Below the pieces are notes generated by a model. That model was not told the origin of the DNA. It was given only the letters and a program-made list of their open reading frames with translations, and ran no database searches. Below, piece by piece: positions 43,005 through 52,291 of a stretch of 58,665 bases of DNA. Positions within the stretch are counted from its first letter, which is position 1. Each line of letters begins with the position of its first letter. Position numbers and translations under genes: made by a program. Location of the stretch: the NCBI GenBank assembly GCA_943913905.1, contig CALTZZ010000002.1, positions 1 to 58,665 of the forward strand, written 5' to 3'. The stretch is from an uncultured Dermabacteraceae bacterium (GTDB taxonomy: Bacteria > Actinomycetota > Actinomycetes > Actinomycetales > Dermabacteraceae).

Positions 43005-44585
43005 ATGCTCGCTCAACGCCCCGAACATGCGCATTCAGCGCGCGCGTTGAAACCGGGCAATACGCGCCGCACGAAGTTCGCGCGGTGGAAGCGCCCCATC
43101 CCCGTCGAGTACCCCTCGTACGCGTACGAGCTGGGGCACACGCGCGAGCGGCGCCGCATCGAGATCTACCCAAAGATCGATGCGTTCTTCGTGGGCCTTG
43201 CAACGCTCATGAGTTTCGCCGTGGCCTGGATTTTCCTGCGGGAAGGGATCACCACGAATCCCCGCCGCCTCATCAACCTGCTCGTGTTCTGGCTCGTGTT
43301 CACCTACGTGGCGCTGCCCCGAATCCACCAGGCCCTCACGAAGATCTACGTGCCGGACTATTTCATTGGCCGAACGAGAACGGCCGACGGCCTCCTCGGA
43401 GACCCCGTGAACCTGGCGTTCGAAGGCACCGAGCGAGACATCCACGTAGCGATGCGCAAAGCGGGGTGGATCCTCGCGGAGGAAAACACGCTGCATTCTG
43501 CCCGAAAAATGGTGCTCGCGTTCCTGTTCCGACGCTCGTATCCGGAAGCGCCCGTGAGCTCGCTATATCTGTTTGATCGCCGACACGGGTTCGCGTACCA
43601 GCAGGAGGTTGGCGGCACCACCGTGAAGCGCCACCACATTCGTTTTTGGCGGGCCCCGCGCGGGTGGGTACTGCCCGGAGGCCACCGCGTGAGGTGGCTC
43701 GGCGCCGCGACCTACGACAGATCCGTCGGGTTCTCCCGCTTTACCTGGCAGGTCACCCACAAGATCGACGAAAACACGGACGTGGAACGTGACTATGTGG
43801 TGGACACGCTGCTGCATGCGGACCGCGAGATTCCCGTGGGAGTCATCAAGGACTATTCCACGAGCTACCACCACCGCAATGGCGGAGGCGACCCGCTGCG
43901 GACCGACGGCCATCTGCCGGTCGTGGACGTTTCAGGCGCGCGCGAACGTTCCACCGGCTCCACCGCGATCATGCAGGCCCGCAACCGACCCGTGGGCGTG
44001 TCATACCTCAAGGGGCGTTCGATCCGACCCTATGCACTGATGGAGACGCTGCAGCGCAATTGGCATGGGGCCCGCGGAGACCTCGCACGGATCATCGACA
44101 ACGCCGGAGATCACCACTTGCCGCCGCCATCGATCCTGTTCACGGGCGCGATGATCCTGCTGCAGACCGGCCTCATGTGGTACTTCCTGCTCGCCGACCA
44201 CCTGCGGTTCTCGGACCGCAACCCCGTGGCTCTCGCGTCAATTGACCTCAATGAGAGCGTGGGGATCCTCGGCGTTGTTACCTTCGCACTGATCGTCGGC
44301 TTCGTGCTCATGATCCGGCGTAACCGCTGGTCGCGGCTCGCCGTCATGGCTCTCCTCGCCGTCGACTCGTGTCTCCGCGTGGCCGAAGCGTGGGCCATTC
44401 CCGTAGGGGAGCTGTCGTCGAGCGACCTGGTGGGGGTGGGGCTCAGTGCCCTGGCGCTCATGGCCCTCACGTCCGACGCCGCCCGCATCTGGGTCCACAC
44501 CGACCGACTCAAACAGCAAGCTCTCGGGGACCTCTGCGCTGAAGATGACGATGACGACCGGGCCTCCGGGAGTGTTCAGGGCTGA
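43005..44585 (+). CDS. LssY C-terminal domain membrane protein
   Basis: 526-residue protein. Two N-terminal helices (about residues 62-82 and 88-108) precede an LssY_C-type soluble domain: GDPVNLAFEGTERDIHVAMRKAGWILAEENTLHSA (near residue 125), APVSSLYLFDRRHGFAYQQEVG (near 180), KRHHIRFWRAP, RWLGAATYDRSVGFS and THKIDENTDVERDYVV (near 255). Four C-terminal helices follow (about 380-500), ending in an acidic tail. LssY_C proteins have no established activity; some occur with phosphatase or secretion genes. It is divergent from the aldo/keto reductases. Confidence 0.85.
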   Translation: MLAQRPEHAHSARALKPGNTRRTKFARWKRPIPVEYPSYAYELGHTRERRRIEIYPKIDAFFVGLATLMSFAVAWIFLREGITTNPRRLINLLVFWLVFTYVALPRIHQALTKIYVPDYFIGRTRTADGLLGDPVNLAFEGTERDIHVAMRKAGWILAEENTLHSARKMVLAFLFRRSYPEAPVSSLYLFDRRHGFAYQQEVGGTTVKRHHIRFWRAPRGWVLPGGHRVRWLGAATYDRSVGFSRFTWQVTHKIDENTDVERDYVVDTLLHADREIPVGVIKDYSTSYHHRNGGGDPLRTDGHLPVVDVSGARERSTGSTAIMQARNRPVGVSYLKGRSIRPYALMETLQRNWHGARGDLARIIDNAGDHHLPPPSILFTGAMILLQTGLMWYFLLADHLRFSDRNPVALASIDLNESVGILGVVTFALIVGFVLMIRRNRWSRLAVMALLAVDSCLRVAEAWAIPVGELSSSDLVGVGLSALALMALTSDAARIWVHTDRLKQQALGDLCAEDDDDDRASGSVQG

Positions 44586-44637
44586 ACCCGCCTTGAGGTA
44601 GACGCGCCCCCGGACCTAACGCTCCTAGCCTGGCGTT

Positions 44638-45528
44638 ATGCCGTTTTCCTTCTCCCGATCATCCCTCTCCCACCGTCGGCCTCTCCGCCTCGCTCCCATC
44701 GCCACGTGGACGGCCGTCATCGTTCTCCTCAGTGGTTGCACTGGCGGGAAAGTCAACGGAGATACGGCACAGAGACCTGCGGAAACTTCCCCGGAAACGG
44801 TAGCGGCACAAGACGCGGGGGACGCGGCAGCACGAGACACCATGATGTCCGTTCACCTCGCCGTCGCTGAGAAAGACGGAGAAACCCTCGCCTCCCTCTC
44901 AGACGGCGTTGTGCAACCTCTTGCCGAGCGTCACGCATCGTCTTGGGACACGCACCGGCCCACAACCGACGCCGACGGCCACCCCATCGCCTACTTCACG
45001 TTCGACGATGGACCGAGTGAATACACCCCGCAGATCCTCGACGTACTCGCACGCCACGGTGCACACGCCACCTTTTTCATGGTGGGGTCCGGCGCGCATG
45101 AACGCCCAGACCTAGTGCAGAGCGTCCGCGCACACGGTCACACCATCGGCAACCACACGTGGAACCATCCGCAGCTCACGAAAAAGGACGACCAGAGGGT
45201 GGTGTCAGAAATCGACCGTACCGATGAGGCAGTTGGCGGTTCCACATGCGTGCGCCCGCCCTACGGCGCGACCTCGCGCCGCGTCAACGACATCATTCAT
45301 CTGGGCGGACGCAGCACCGTGCTGTGGGACGTGGACACCCGCGACTGGGCACGGCCCGGCGTGAGCGCAATCCGCGAAAATCTCCGCTCCACCATGCACC
45401 CGGGCGCCGTCATACTCATGCACGACGGCGGCGGGAACCGAAGCCAAAGCGTGGAAGCACTCGACGCCGAACTCGGCGAGCTCGAGTCCCAGGGCTACCG
45501 GTTTAACTCGCTACCCGATTGCGCCTGA
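44638..45528 (+). CDS. Polysaccharide deacetylase lipoprotein (NodB/CE4)
   Basis: 296-residue exported protein with a lipoprotein signal (VLLSGC, Cys near residue 34). The CE4 domain shows motif 1 TFDDGPS (near residue 122), motif 2 HTIGNHTWNHP with the metal His pair (near 168), motif 3 RPPYGA (near 205), motif 4 WDVDTRDW (near 225) and motif 5 ILMHDGGG (near 260). It probably de-N-acetylates peptidoglycan or another cell-surface glycan. The 3' end overlaps convergent nhaA by 34 bp. Confidence 0.92.
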   Translation: MPFSFSRSSLSHRRPLRLAPIATWTAVIVLLSGCTGGKVNGDTAQRPAETSPETVAAQDAGDAAARDTMMSVHLAVAEKDGETLASLSDGVVQPLAERHASSWDTHRPTTDADGHPIAYFTFDDGPSEYTPQILDVLARHGAHATFFMVGSGAHERPDLVQSVRAHGHTIGNHTWNHPQLTKKDDQRVVSEIDRTDEAVGGSTCVRPPYGATSRRVNDIIHLGGRSTVLWDVDTRDWARPGVSAIRENLRSTMHPGAVILMHDGGGNRSQSVEALDAELGELESQGYRFNSLPDCA

Positions 45529-46913
45529 TGGCTCGAATCGTCTGCGAAGACGTCCGGTGTGCCATCGCGGTTGGCATCCACCTGCTCGCGCTTCGCGATA
45601 CGCGCATAGGCACGGTTTCGCGGTAGCAGAAGCGCCGTGCCCAGCACAGCGGCAAGGACCGATGCGGTCAGCACTCCTACCTTCGCGTAGTCATGCATCG
45701 GGTTCGTGGGGTCAAAGCTGAGCTCGGCCACGAGCAGCGACACTGTGAAGCCGATGCCAGCAAGCGCTGCCATGCCCGTCAGGTCAATCCACTTGATGTC
45801 CGGGTCCAAGTTGGCGTGCCGCAAGCGAGTAATGAGGAACGTGGTTCCCACGATGCCGATCATCTTGCCGCCCACAAGACCGGCAATGATGCCGAGGGCG
45901 ACGGTGCTCGTCCACGCTTCGGTAAGGCCCGAGAACCCGCCGACGGCTACGCCAGCGCTGAAGAACGCAAACACCGGCACGGCGAAACCGGACGAGACGG
46001 GGCGTAGCCGGTGCTCAAACGTTTCCGCCAGCGAGTACTTTTGACCGTACTTCGATAGAGGCTTCACGGGGATGCAGAAGGCGAGTGCTACACCAGCGAT
46101 CGTGGCGTGAATACCGGAGTTGTAGAACAGGGCCCACGTCACGAGCCCGATCGGCAGAAGGATGAGCCACGCGGCACTGTAGTGACGCTTGAAAACGTGT
46201 TCCGCCTTCGTGGCGATCAGCCAAAACAGAACGAGCGGAATCGCGGAAAGCGCCAGGTAATGCAGCTTCAGATCGCTTGAGTAGAAGATCGCGATGATCA
46301 TGATCGCGATGAGGTCGTCGACGATCGCGAGGGTCAGCAGGAAGGTCCGCAGTGCGGCCGGCAGTTTTGAACCGACCAGTGCGAGGACCGCGACGGCGAA
46401 CGCGATATCGGTTGCGGCAGGAATTGCCCACCCACCCAGGGCTTCGCCGCCGGATGACAGGTTGATGGCGGTAAAGATGAGTGCGGGAGCGGCTACGCCA
46501 CCCGCGGCTGCGGCGACCGGCACCATGGCGCGCTTTGGGTCGCGGAGATCGCCGTTGACGAGCTCCATCTTCAGCTCGAGGCCAACGAGGAAGAAGAAGA
46601 TTGCGAGGAGTCCGTCGGCCGCCCAGTGGGCGATGGACATGCGCAGACTGAAGTCGCCGATCTCAAAACCGACGTACGTGTGCGCGAATTCGGAGTATGC
46701 GCTTGCCGCGCCTGAGTTAGCAAACACGAGTGCCGCGATGGTCGCGAGCACCAAAATCATGCCACCGGTGGTTTCAGTGGTGAGGATGCGTTCGATTCGG
46801 GAGTACTCGCGGTACGTTCCACGTTCAAGGATGAATTCTTCGCGAGACTTCGGGGGTGCACCCGCGTTTTTCTGAGGTGAGTGATTCACAGTAGACGGCT
46901 CCGTTCGGGTCAT
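45495..46913 (-). CDS. nhaA: Na+/H+ antiporter NhaA, copy 1
   Basis: 472-residue NhaA-family antiporter exporting Na+ or Li+ in exchange for H+. The fold pieces are clear: ILTTETTGGMILVLATIAALVFANS (near residue 43), AHWAADGLLAIFFFLVGLELK (near 95), GWAIPAATDIAFAVAVL, the ion-site Asp pair in LAIVDDLIAI (near 195) and AGIGFTVSLLVAELSF near 390. The C-terminus extends past the usual end with a calcium-loop-like DANRDGTPDVFADD and polar tail. It is followed by a second nhaA upstream on the same strand (gap 176 bp). Confidence 0.95.
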   Translation of the reverse strand: MTRTEPSTVNHSPQKNAGAPPKSREEFILERGTYREYSRIERILTTETTGGMILVLATIAALVFANSGAASAYSEFAHTYVGFEIGDFSLRMSIAHWAADGLLAIFFFLVGLELKMELVNGDLRDPKRAMVPVAAAAGGVAAPALIFTAINLSSGGEALGGWAIPAATDIAFAVAVLALVGSKLPAALRTFLLTLAIVDDLIAIMIIAIFYSSDLKLHYLALSAIPLVLFWLIATKAEHVFKRHYSAAWLILLPIGLVTWALFYNSGIHATIAGVALAFCIPVKPLSKYGQKYSLAETFEHRLRPVSSGFAVPVFAFFSAGVAVGGFSGLTEAWTSTVALGIIAGLVGGKMIGIVGTTFLITRLRHANLDPDIKWIDLTGMAALAGIGFTVSLLVAELSFDPTNPMHDYAKVGVLTASVLAAVLGTALLLPRNRAYARIAKREQVDANRDGTPDVFADDSSHQAQSGSELNR

Positions 46914-47037
46914 CTTTCAAGGGCAAGCACGACGTGTGTCTCTGCTTGGCCGACCAGACTTCCCGGCACACCGCCCTCGACCCTACACGATGACGGGGAG
47001 ATAAACATGCTGCATGCGGGTCGGTTCACACACTGAG

Positions 47038-47069
47038 AGGGCCCGGTAGAGGAGTGCCTACCGGGCCCT
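47038..47069 (-). terminator. Hairpin terminator between the two nhaA genes
   Basis: AGGGCCCGGTAG (47038-47049) pairs perfectly with CTACCGGGCCCT (47058-47069), 8-base loop, 20 bp beyond the stop of nhaA copy 2. The remaining gap up to 46914 shows nothing further. Confidence 0.75.
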
Positions 47070-47089
47070 GAGGAGAAGGGGTGTTCGTC

Positions 47090-48478
47090 TTATGCGCTGG
47101 GGGTGCGGGCCGAGTCATCGGCGAAGACGTCCGGGGTGCCGTCGCGGTTCGCATCGACCTTTTCGCGTTGGGCGATGCGGGCGTAATGGCGGTTGCGCGG
47201 CATCAGCAGAACGGCACCGACGATGGCGGCCAGCAGCGATGCCGTGAGCACGCCAACCTTGGCATAGTCGAGCAGTTCGGAGCCAGCGGGGAAGCTGAGC
47301 TCGGTCACGAGGAGCGACACAGTGAACCCGATACCGGCGACGGCAGACATACCGATGAGGTCAACCCACTTGATGTCCGGGTCCAGTGACGCCTTCGAAA
47401 TGTGCGTAACGACCCACGTGGTGCCGGTAATGCCGAGCATCTTGCCGCATACGAGACCTACGATGACGCCGAGTGCCACTGTGGACCCCCACGCGGTCGT
47501 GAGGCCCGAGAAGCCACCCACGGCAACGCCCGCGCTAAAGAACGCGAACACGGGAACAGCAACGCCGGTCGAGAACGGGCGGAAACGGTGCTCGAGGGTT
47601 TCAGACAGTGCGTAATCCTTGCCGTATTCGCTGCGCGAATGCACCGGGACGCAGAAGGCCAACACAACGCCGGCGATCGTGGCGTGGATACCCGAGTTGT
47701 AGAACAAAACCCACACGATGACGCCCAGCGGAAGCAGAAGCAGCCAGGTGGCGAGGTAGTACCGCATGAACAAATGTTCAGCCTTGTAAGCAAGCAGACC
47801 GAACGCCACGATGAACGGCACCGCAATCAGCAGGTACAGAAGATTGGTGTTGTTGGCGTAGAAGACCGCGATGATGAGAATCGCAATAAGGTCATCCACC
47901 ACGGCGAGCGTCAGCAGGAAGGTGCGGAGAGCGGCGGGCAACTTCGAGCCCACGAGGGTGAGTACTGCAACCGCGAACGCAATATCCGTTGCCGCGGGAA
48001 TCGCCCAGCCGTGGTGCGAATCTGCGGGGCCCGGAATATTCACGAGCGTGTAGATGATCGCCGGAACAGCAACACCACCAGCGGCCGCGAGCATAGGCAC
48101 CATCGCACGCTTCGGATCGCGCAAGTCACCGGCCACGAACTCGTACTTCAGCTCAAGCCCCACCAGGAAGAAGAAGATCGCGAGGAGGCCATCCGCAGCC
48201 CAGTGCGCCACCGAAAGATTGAGGTGAATACCGGGAAGGTCGAATCCAAAGTGGGCGTCTCGCACGCCGAAGTACAGGTCGGCGAGAGGCGAGTTGGCGA
48301 GGATGAGCGCCAACACGGTCGCCACGAGGAGTGCGATGCCGCCCGCAGACTCCATCGTCAAAATCTTCTCAATGCGCGAATATTCACGGTAGGTGCCGCG
48401 CTCCAGAATGTGCTGGGGCGTACCCGGCTTTGCTGGCCTCAGCGGTCGGTTATTCGGCGTGTTGGTTGCTCCGCTCAC
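47090..48478 (-). CDS. nhaA: Na+/H+ antiporter NhaA, copy 2
   Basis: 462-residue NhaA paralogue of 45495-46913 with the same core motifs (AHWAADGLLAIFFFLVGLELK, GWAIPAATDIAFAVAVL, LAVVDDLIAILII, AGIGFTVSLLVTELSF) and the same C-terminal DANRDGTPDVFADD loop. GTG at 48478 follows GAAGGAG with 5-6 bp spacing and was preferred over a longer in-frame start. The two copies share N- and C-terminal ends, so they probably arose by tandem duplication and may differ in pH or ion dependence. Confidence 0.93.
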   Translation of the reverse strand: MSGATNTPNNRPLRPAKPGTPQHILERGTYREYSRIEKILTMESAGGIALLVATVLALILANSPLADLYFGVRDAHFGFDLPGIHLNLSVAHWAADGLLAIFFFLVGLELKYEFVAGDLRDPKRAMVPMLAAAGGVAVPAIIYTLVNIPGPADSHHGWAIPAATDIAFAVAVLTLVGSKLPAALRTFLLTLAVVDDLIAILIIAVFYANNTNLLYLLIAVPFIVAFGLLAYKAEHLFMRYYLATWLLLLPLGVIVWVLFYNSGIHATIAGVVLAFCVPVHSRSEYGKDYALSETLEHRFRPFSTGVAVPVFAFFSAGVAVGGFSGLTTAWGSTVALGVIVGLVCGKMLGITGTTWVVTHISKASLDPDIKWVDLIGMSAVAGIGFTVSLLVTELSFPAGSELLDYAKVGVLTASLLAAIVGAVLLMPRNRHYARIAQREKVDANRDGTPDVFADDSARTPSA

Positions 48479-48714
48479 GGCGACTCCTTCACGAACGCCC
48501 CGGCGTGCGCCCATCAGGCGCAGCGGCGGGAAAATCGGTGGGCGTGCGCAATCCGCACGTCCGCGGCGCGCTCAGACAACGGTGGCGAGCGGCGCACACA
48601 ACCCACATCGTAGGACTAGCGCAAGGGACCCCCGTGCTCAGCAGTCCTATTTCGAGACGTCCGCGACACTGATATTTCTGCTGCCGTCGTCCTGACCTGC
48701 AGAAGATCGCGCAG

Positions 48715-50049
48715 CTAAACCGTCACGTGATTCAGGAGGGCGCGGAAAAACGCTTCGCATTCGTCCAGTTGCGCCACGTCCACATATTCGTTCGCGCCGT
48801 GCGCTTGTGCGATGTCGCCGGGACCTACAACCACGGCGCTCATCCCTGCGGCCTCGTAAATCCCCGCCTCGGTCCCGTACGTCACCTTCGTCTCGCTGAC
48901 CGGCCGTCCGAGAGTCCGCGCCACCTGCACCGCGTCGCCGTCGGTCCCGGCATCGAGAGGATACAGCAGTGAACGGATCCGCAGGCTCGCCCCCACCTGT
49001 TCGGCCTGCACCGGATCAGCGGGGGCCGACGGCAGCGCTGCCTTCATCGCGGCATCAATCTCATCAACCTTCCGGGTGATGCGTCGCGCGATCTCGATGG
49101 CGTCGGCGCTGGGCAGCGCCCGGTACTCGAGCGTGAGCGAAGCGCTCGCGGGAACCGTGTTGCCCGCGTTTCCACCAGAGAGCAGATTGACCCCGCCCGT
49201 CAGGTGCGGGACCACGAAGGCAGGATCGTGCGGCCCCTCGGCGATGCCTCGGTCAATGATCTCGGTGTGGAACCACTGAATGAACTCGGCCGCGTACCGG
49301 ATCGCGTTGAGACCTCGCGGCAAGAGGCTCGAGTGGGCGGCGATGCCATTGAACTGTATTTCCATCGAGTTCATGGACTTGTGTGCCGTGACCACTTCCA
49401 TCATCGTGGGTTCGCCCACGTAGGCAATCCTCGGGTGAATGCCTAGGTGATCGAGCTGCTTCACAAGTTCGCGCGCGCCGTCGCAGCTGGTTTCTTCGCC
49501 CCACGTCACCGCAAAGTACACGGGTTCGGAGAGGCTCGCGGTCGCAAATTCGCGGGCCAGACCCGCGAAAATTCCCAGGTATGCCTTCATGTCGCACGCT
49601 CCGCGACCATAGAGTCGCCCGGCGCGTTCCGTGGGTTCGAACGGCGGCGACGTCCACGCCTGCCCCGTCACGGGGACGCAGTCGGAATGACCCGCGATCA
49701 GAATGCCTCGAGGCTCAACCCCCTCGGGTTGACGATCCGGCTCACCGTCGAGCCGATCCACCCCACCGCGACCCACCGCATACTGGTCGCCCAGCACATC
49801 CGATGAATTCCGGCTAGTCGATGCCTCCGCAGTCTCATTCTGCGCGGGGAACACCGCCACCAGGTTCGCGTTCGCGCCGTCGTCCTCCCGGAACACGTGG
49901 GTCGTCGCGCCACTCGCATGGAGCAGCTCCGCGAGGAGATCGATTGAGGCAGCATTCCCCGCCGAATCGGACGTTGTGTCGAGCCGCATGAGGGCTTCAG
50001 CAACGGCACGGGGCGAATCGGGCAACGAATCATGAAGCGTCGAACTCAT
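48715..50049 (-). CDS. M20-family deacylase (ArgE/DapE-like)
   Basis: 444-residue zinc peptidase/deacylase resembling acetylornithine deacetylase. Metal motifs: IAGHSDCVPVTG (near residue 118), LYGRGACDMKAYLG (near 147), TWGEETSCDG (near 187), YVGEPTMM (near 213) and a C-terminal PGDIAQAHGANEYV His (near 415). The dimerisation domain has NGIAAHSSLLPRGLNAI. A polar insert (about residues 73-110) is unusual. No arginine-pathway neighbours are present, so the substrate is uncertain. Confidence 0.88.
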   Translation of the reverse strand: MSSTLHDSLPDSPRAVAEALMRLDTTSDSAGNAASIDLLAELLHASGATTHVFREDDGANANLVAVFPAQNETAEASTSRNSSDVLGDQYAVGRGGVDRLDGEPDRQPEGVEPRGILIAGHSDCVPVTGQAWTSPPFEPTERAGRLYGRGACDMKAYLGIFAGLAREFATASLSEPVYFAVTWGEETSCDGARELVKQLDHLGIHPRIAYVGEPTMMEVVTAHKSMNSMEIQFNGIAAHSSLLPRGLNAIRYAAEFIQWFHTEIIDRGIAEGPHDPAFVVPHLTGGVNLLSGGNAGNTVPASASLTLEYRALPSADAIEIARRITRKVDEIDAAMKAALPSAPADPVQAEQVGASLRIRSLLYPLDAGTDGDAVQVARTLGRPVSETKVTYGTEAGIYEAAGMSAVVVGPGDIAQAHGANEYVDVAQLDECEAFFRALLNHVTV

Positions 50050-50271
50050 GCCTCCACCGTACGCGCCACCCGAAAAACGGCACTCAAAGGGTTTTCATCT
50101 GAGAATCCGCGTGCTGACGCATTACGTCTCGGGGGGAAGACCAATACCCCGGTACTCGCTGAGGCGGACCAGACGGGGACGAGCAGTGAAAAGCCGCTTC
50201 CGGGGCCCTGATAGGCTCAGGGCCGTACCGAGCGCGTGCTCAACTTTGCCCTCTTAGCCTGGAGTTCATGG

Positions 50272-51060
50272 ATGCCAGATTCGTCATCGGCCGCTAGCAA
50301 AGCGGTGTCGAATAGTGGCCCGCGAGAAGTAAAGTCGGCAGTTCGAACCATCGCGGTTTTGGAATTCTTGGCGCAGCGATTGGGTGAGCCGTCTTCTCTT
50401 AAGGAAATTCAAGAGGCAATTGGAGCGCCTCGTTCGTCCACTCACGCCCTCTTGCAGACTCTTGCTGCACAAAGGTGGGTAGAAGTGGACCGCTCCGGCA
50501 ACCAATATCAGGTTGGTATTCGGGCGTTGCTTGTGGGTACTGCCTTCCTGGATTCGGATCCCCTCGTTCGTATTGTTCGTCCCGTCATCGATGATCTTTC
50601 GTCTGACTTAGGGGAGACGGTGCACTTGGGGCGGCTCGACGTTGATCAAATGGTCTACCTGGCTACATACGAATCGCGTCATTATCAGCGACATGTGTCG
50701 AGGGTGGGGCGGCGTCTGCCGGCCAGCTCTACCTCATTGGGCAAGGCCGTGCTTTCCGTGCGGCCGGAGGCGTTCCCGGACGAACTGGAGCCATTGACGG
50801 AACGGTCGATCACGTCCCCGGATGAGCTCCGTAAGGATTTGGCAGCCACCGTGTCGCGTGGCTATGCCATTGATGATGAGGAAAATACTCCGGGCCTCAA
50901 GTGCTTTGGGGTCCCACTCCGGTATTCCAATCCGGTTATGGATGCCATCAGTTGCTCTGTTCCCCTGTCGCGGCTCTCTTCTGACCGAGAACAGAAGATC
51001 ATTGAGGGACTGTGGCGGGCTCAGGCTCGAATCGAGAGCTCGGCACCCCTCGTTCACTGA
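50272..51060 (+). CDS. IclR-family transcriptional regulator
   Basis: 262-residue regulator. The winged-helix DNA-binding domain covers about residues 20-85 (KSAVRTIAVLEFLAQ...SSLKEIQEAIGAPRSSTHALLQTLAAQRWVEVD, cited as landmarks). The C-terminal effector domain (about 95-255) has ETVHLGRLDVDQMVYLAT and GKAVLSVRPE...GYAIDDEEN...AISCSVPL, as in KdgR/IclR proteins sensing sugar acids. It is encoded directly upstream of the glucarate genes on the same strand and is their probable regulator. ATG at 50272 with GGAG upstream; the mRNA could be leaderless. Confidence 0.9.
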   Translation: MPDSSSAASKAVSNSGPREVKSAVRTIAVLEFLAQRLGEPSSLKEIQEAIGAPRSSTHALLQTLAAQRWVEVDRSGNQYQVGIRALLVGTAFLDSDPLVRIVRPVIDDLSSDLGETVHLGRLDVDQMVYLATYESRHYQRHVSRVGRRLPASSTSLGKAVLSVRPEAFPDELEPLTERSITSPDELRKDLAATVSRGYAIDDEENTPGLKCFGVPLRYSNPVMDAISCSVPLSRLSSDREQKIIEGLWRAQARIESSAPLVH

Positions 51061-51289
51061 GGCTCCCAGACGGCGTCGCCACCCTTGCGACTCCTGGCAT
51101 GTGTTCATGCGCCGCATTCTGTACCGAGATTTTCTCGCCCCTATGGCGGACTTTTCCTGTGCCAGATTAGGAATTTGCCGAGCTCAATACTGTTAACGGT
51201 TGCTGATTAGCCCCGGCGTGCTCGTGTTCGCAAGAAATTTCTGACCTCCCGTGCCTATGGTCCCGGTCACACCTCTCGCAAGACAATAC

Positions 51290-51306
51290 TGTGGAGCACA
51301 TCCACA
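51290..51306. promoter_or_regulatory. Candidate IclR operator before the glucarate operon
   Basis: The 308-bp gap 51061-51368 holds no gene. Within it TGTGGA-GCACA-TCCACA (51290-51306) is an inverted repeat with 6-bp arms, 63 bp before the DapA-type ATG. A second perfect 10-bp palindrome, AGAAATTTCT, lies at 51233-51242. Either could be an IclR-type binding site. Confidence 0.4.
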
Positions 51307-51368
51307 TATGTAGACCAATCACCAGACTTATGGATGGTTGTTCAAATTGTCAGAAGGGTAGACCGCAG

Positions 51369-52259
51369 ATGTTCAAGCCACACGGCGTCGTTCCAGCGCT
51401 CGTCACACCACTCACCGCCGATGGTGAAATCTACGAAAAAGGCCTCCGCGATGTCATCGACTTTGTGATCGCTGGAGGCGTCCACGGGATCTTTGTTCTG
51501 GGAAGCTCAGGAGAGATCTACGGCCTGTCGGCAGCGCAAAAACGCCGAGTCGTCGAGCTCACCGTTGAGCATGTCAACGGGCGGGTGCCGATCTACGCGG
51601 GCGCTAGTGAAATTACTACTCGCGACTGCATCGCGACAGCGGCCATGGTGAAAGAAGTTGGGGGAGTGTCAGCACTCTCGGTGCTCACCCCATACTTCAT
51701 GACCCCCACTCAAACCGAACTCGTCGACCACTTCCGGGCCATCGCCGACTCGACCGATGATCCGATCATCCTCTACACAAACCCGGGGCGCACAAAAGTA
51801 AACCTGACACTCGAATCGGTGCTGACCCTCGCTGAAGTGCCCAACATTATTGGCCTGAAAGACTCCGCTGGCGATATGTCTGCTACTGCCGATGTGCTCA
51901 GCGAGCGGCCCGACGATTTCTGCGTCCTTATCGGCCGCGACACCCTTATCTACTCTGCTCTGGCGCTCGGAGCCGAAGGTGCAATCGCCTCGACCGCCAA
52001 CGTGGCTCCGGCACTTGTGTCGGGAATCTACACAGCATTCGCCGAGGGAAATACGGAGAAGGCCATCGAACTGCAGCGGGCCCTTGCTCCGCTACGCAAC
52101 CTCGTTGATAAGGCCACCTTCCCCGTAGTCCTCAAAGAAGGACTCAAAGCATCAGGAATTGACGCTGGGCATTGTTTCGCTCCGGCGCGTGAGCTTTCCG
52201 AGCCCTACCGGTCGCGGCTGCATGACGTAGTTGCGGACATCGCACAACTCAACCTCTGA
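51369..52259 (+). CDS. DapA-superfamily aldolase/dehydratase of the glucarate operon
   Basis: 296-residue class I (Schiff-base) enzyme. Fold landmarks: VVPALVTPLTADGEIYEKGLRDVIDFVI, GSSGEIYGLSAAQKRRVVE (near residue 47), catalytic Tyr in ILYTNPGRTKVN (near 138) and Schiff-base Lys in IIGLKDSAGD (near 165). The YTNPGRT form is that of KDG-type or N-acetylneuraminate-lyase-like aldolases; the 5-keto-4-deoxyglucarate dehydratase group usually has a YNRN-type sequence here. In this operon it probably splits 5-keto-4-deoxyglucarate to pyruvate and tartronate semialdehyde. The ATG at 51369 has AGAAGGG upstream. Confidence 0.85.
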   Translation: MFKPHGVVPALVTPLTADGEIYEKGLRDVIDFVIAGGVHGIFVLGSSGEIYGLSAAQKRRVVELTVEHVNGRVPIYAGASEITTRDCIATAAMVKEVGGVSALSVLTPYFMTPTQTELVDHFRAIADSTDDPIILYTNPGRTKVNLTLESVLTLAEVPNIIGLKDSAGDMSATADVLSERPDDFCVLIGRDTLIYSALALGAEGAIASTANVAPALVSGIYTAFAEGNTEKAIELQRALAPLRNLVDKATFPVVLKEGLKASGIDAGHCFAPARELSEPYRSRLHDVVADIAQLNL

Positions 52260-52291
52260 TCCCTCACCCGCGACACTCGAAGGAGAATGTC

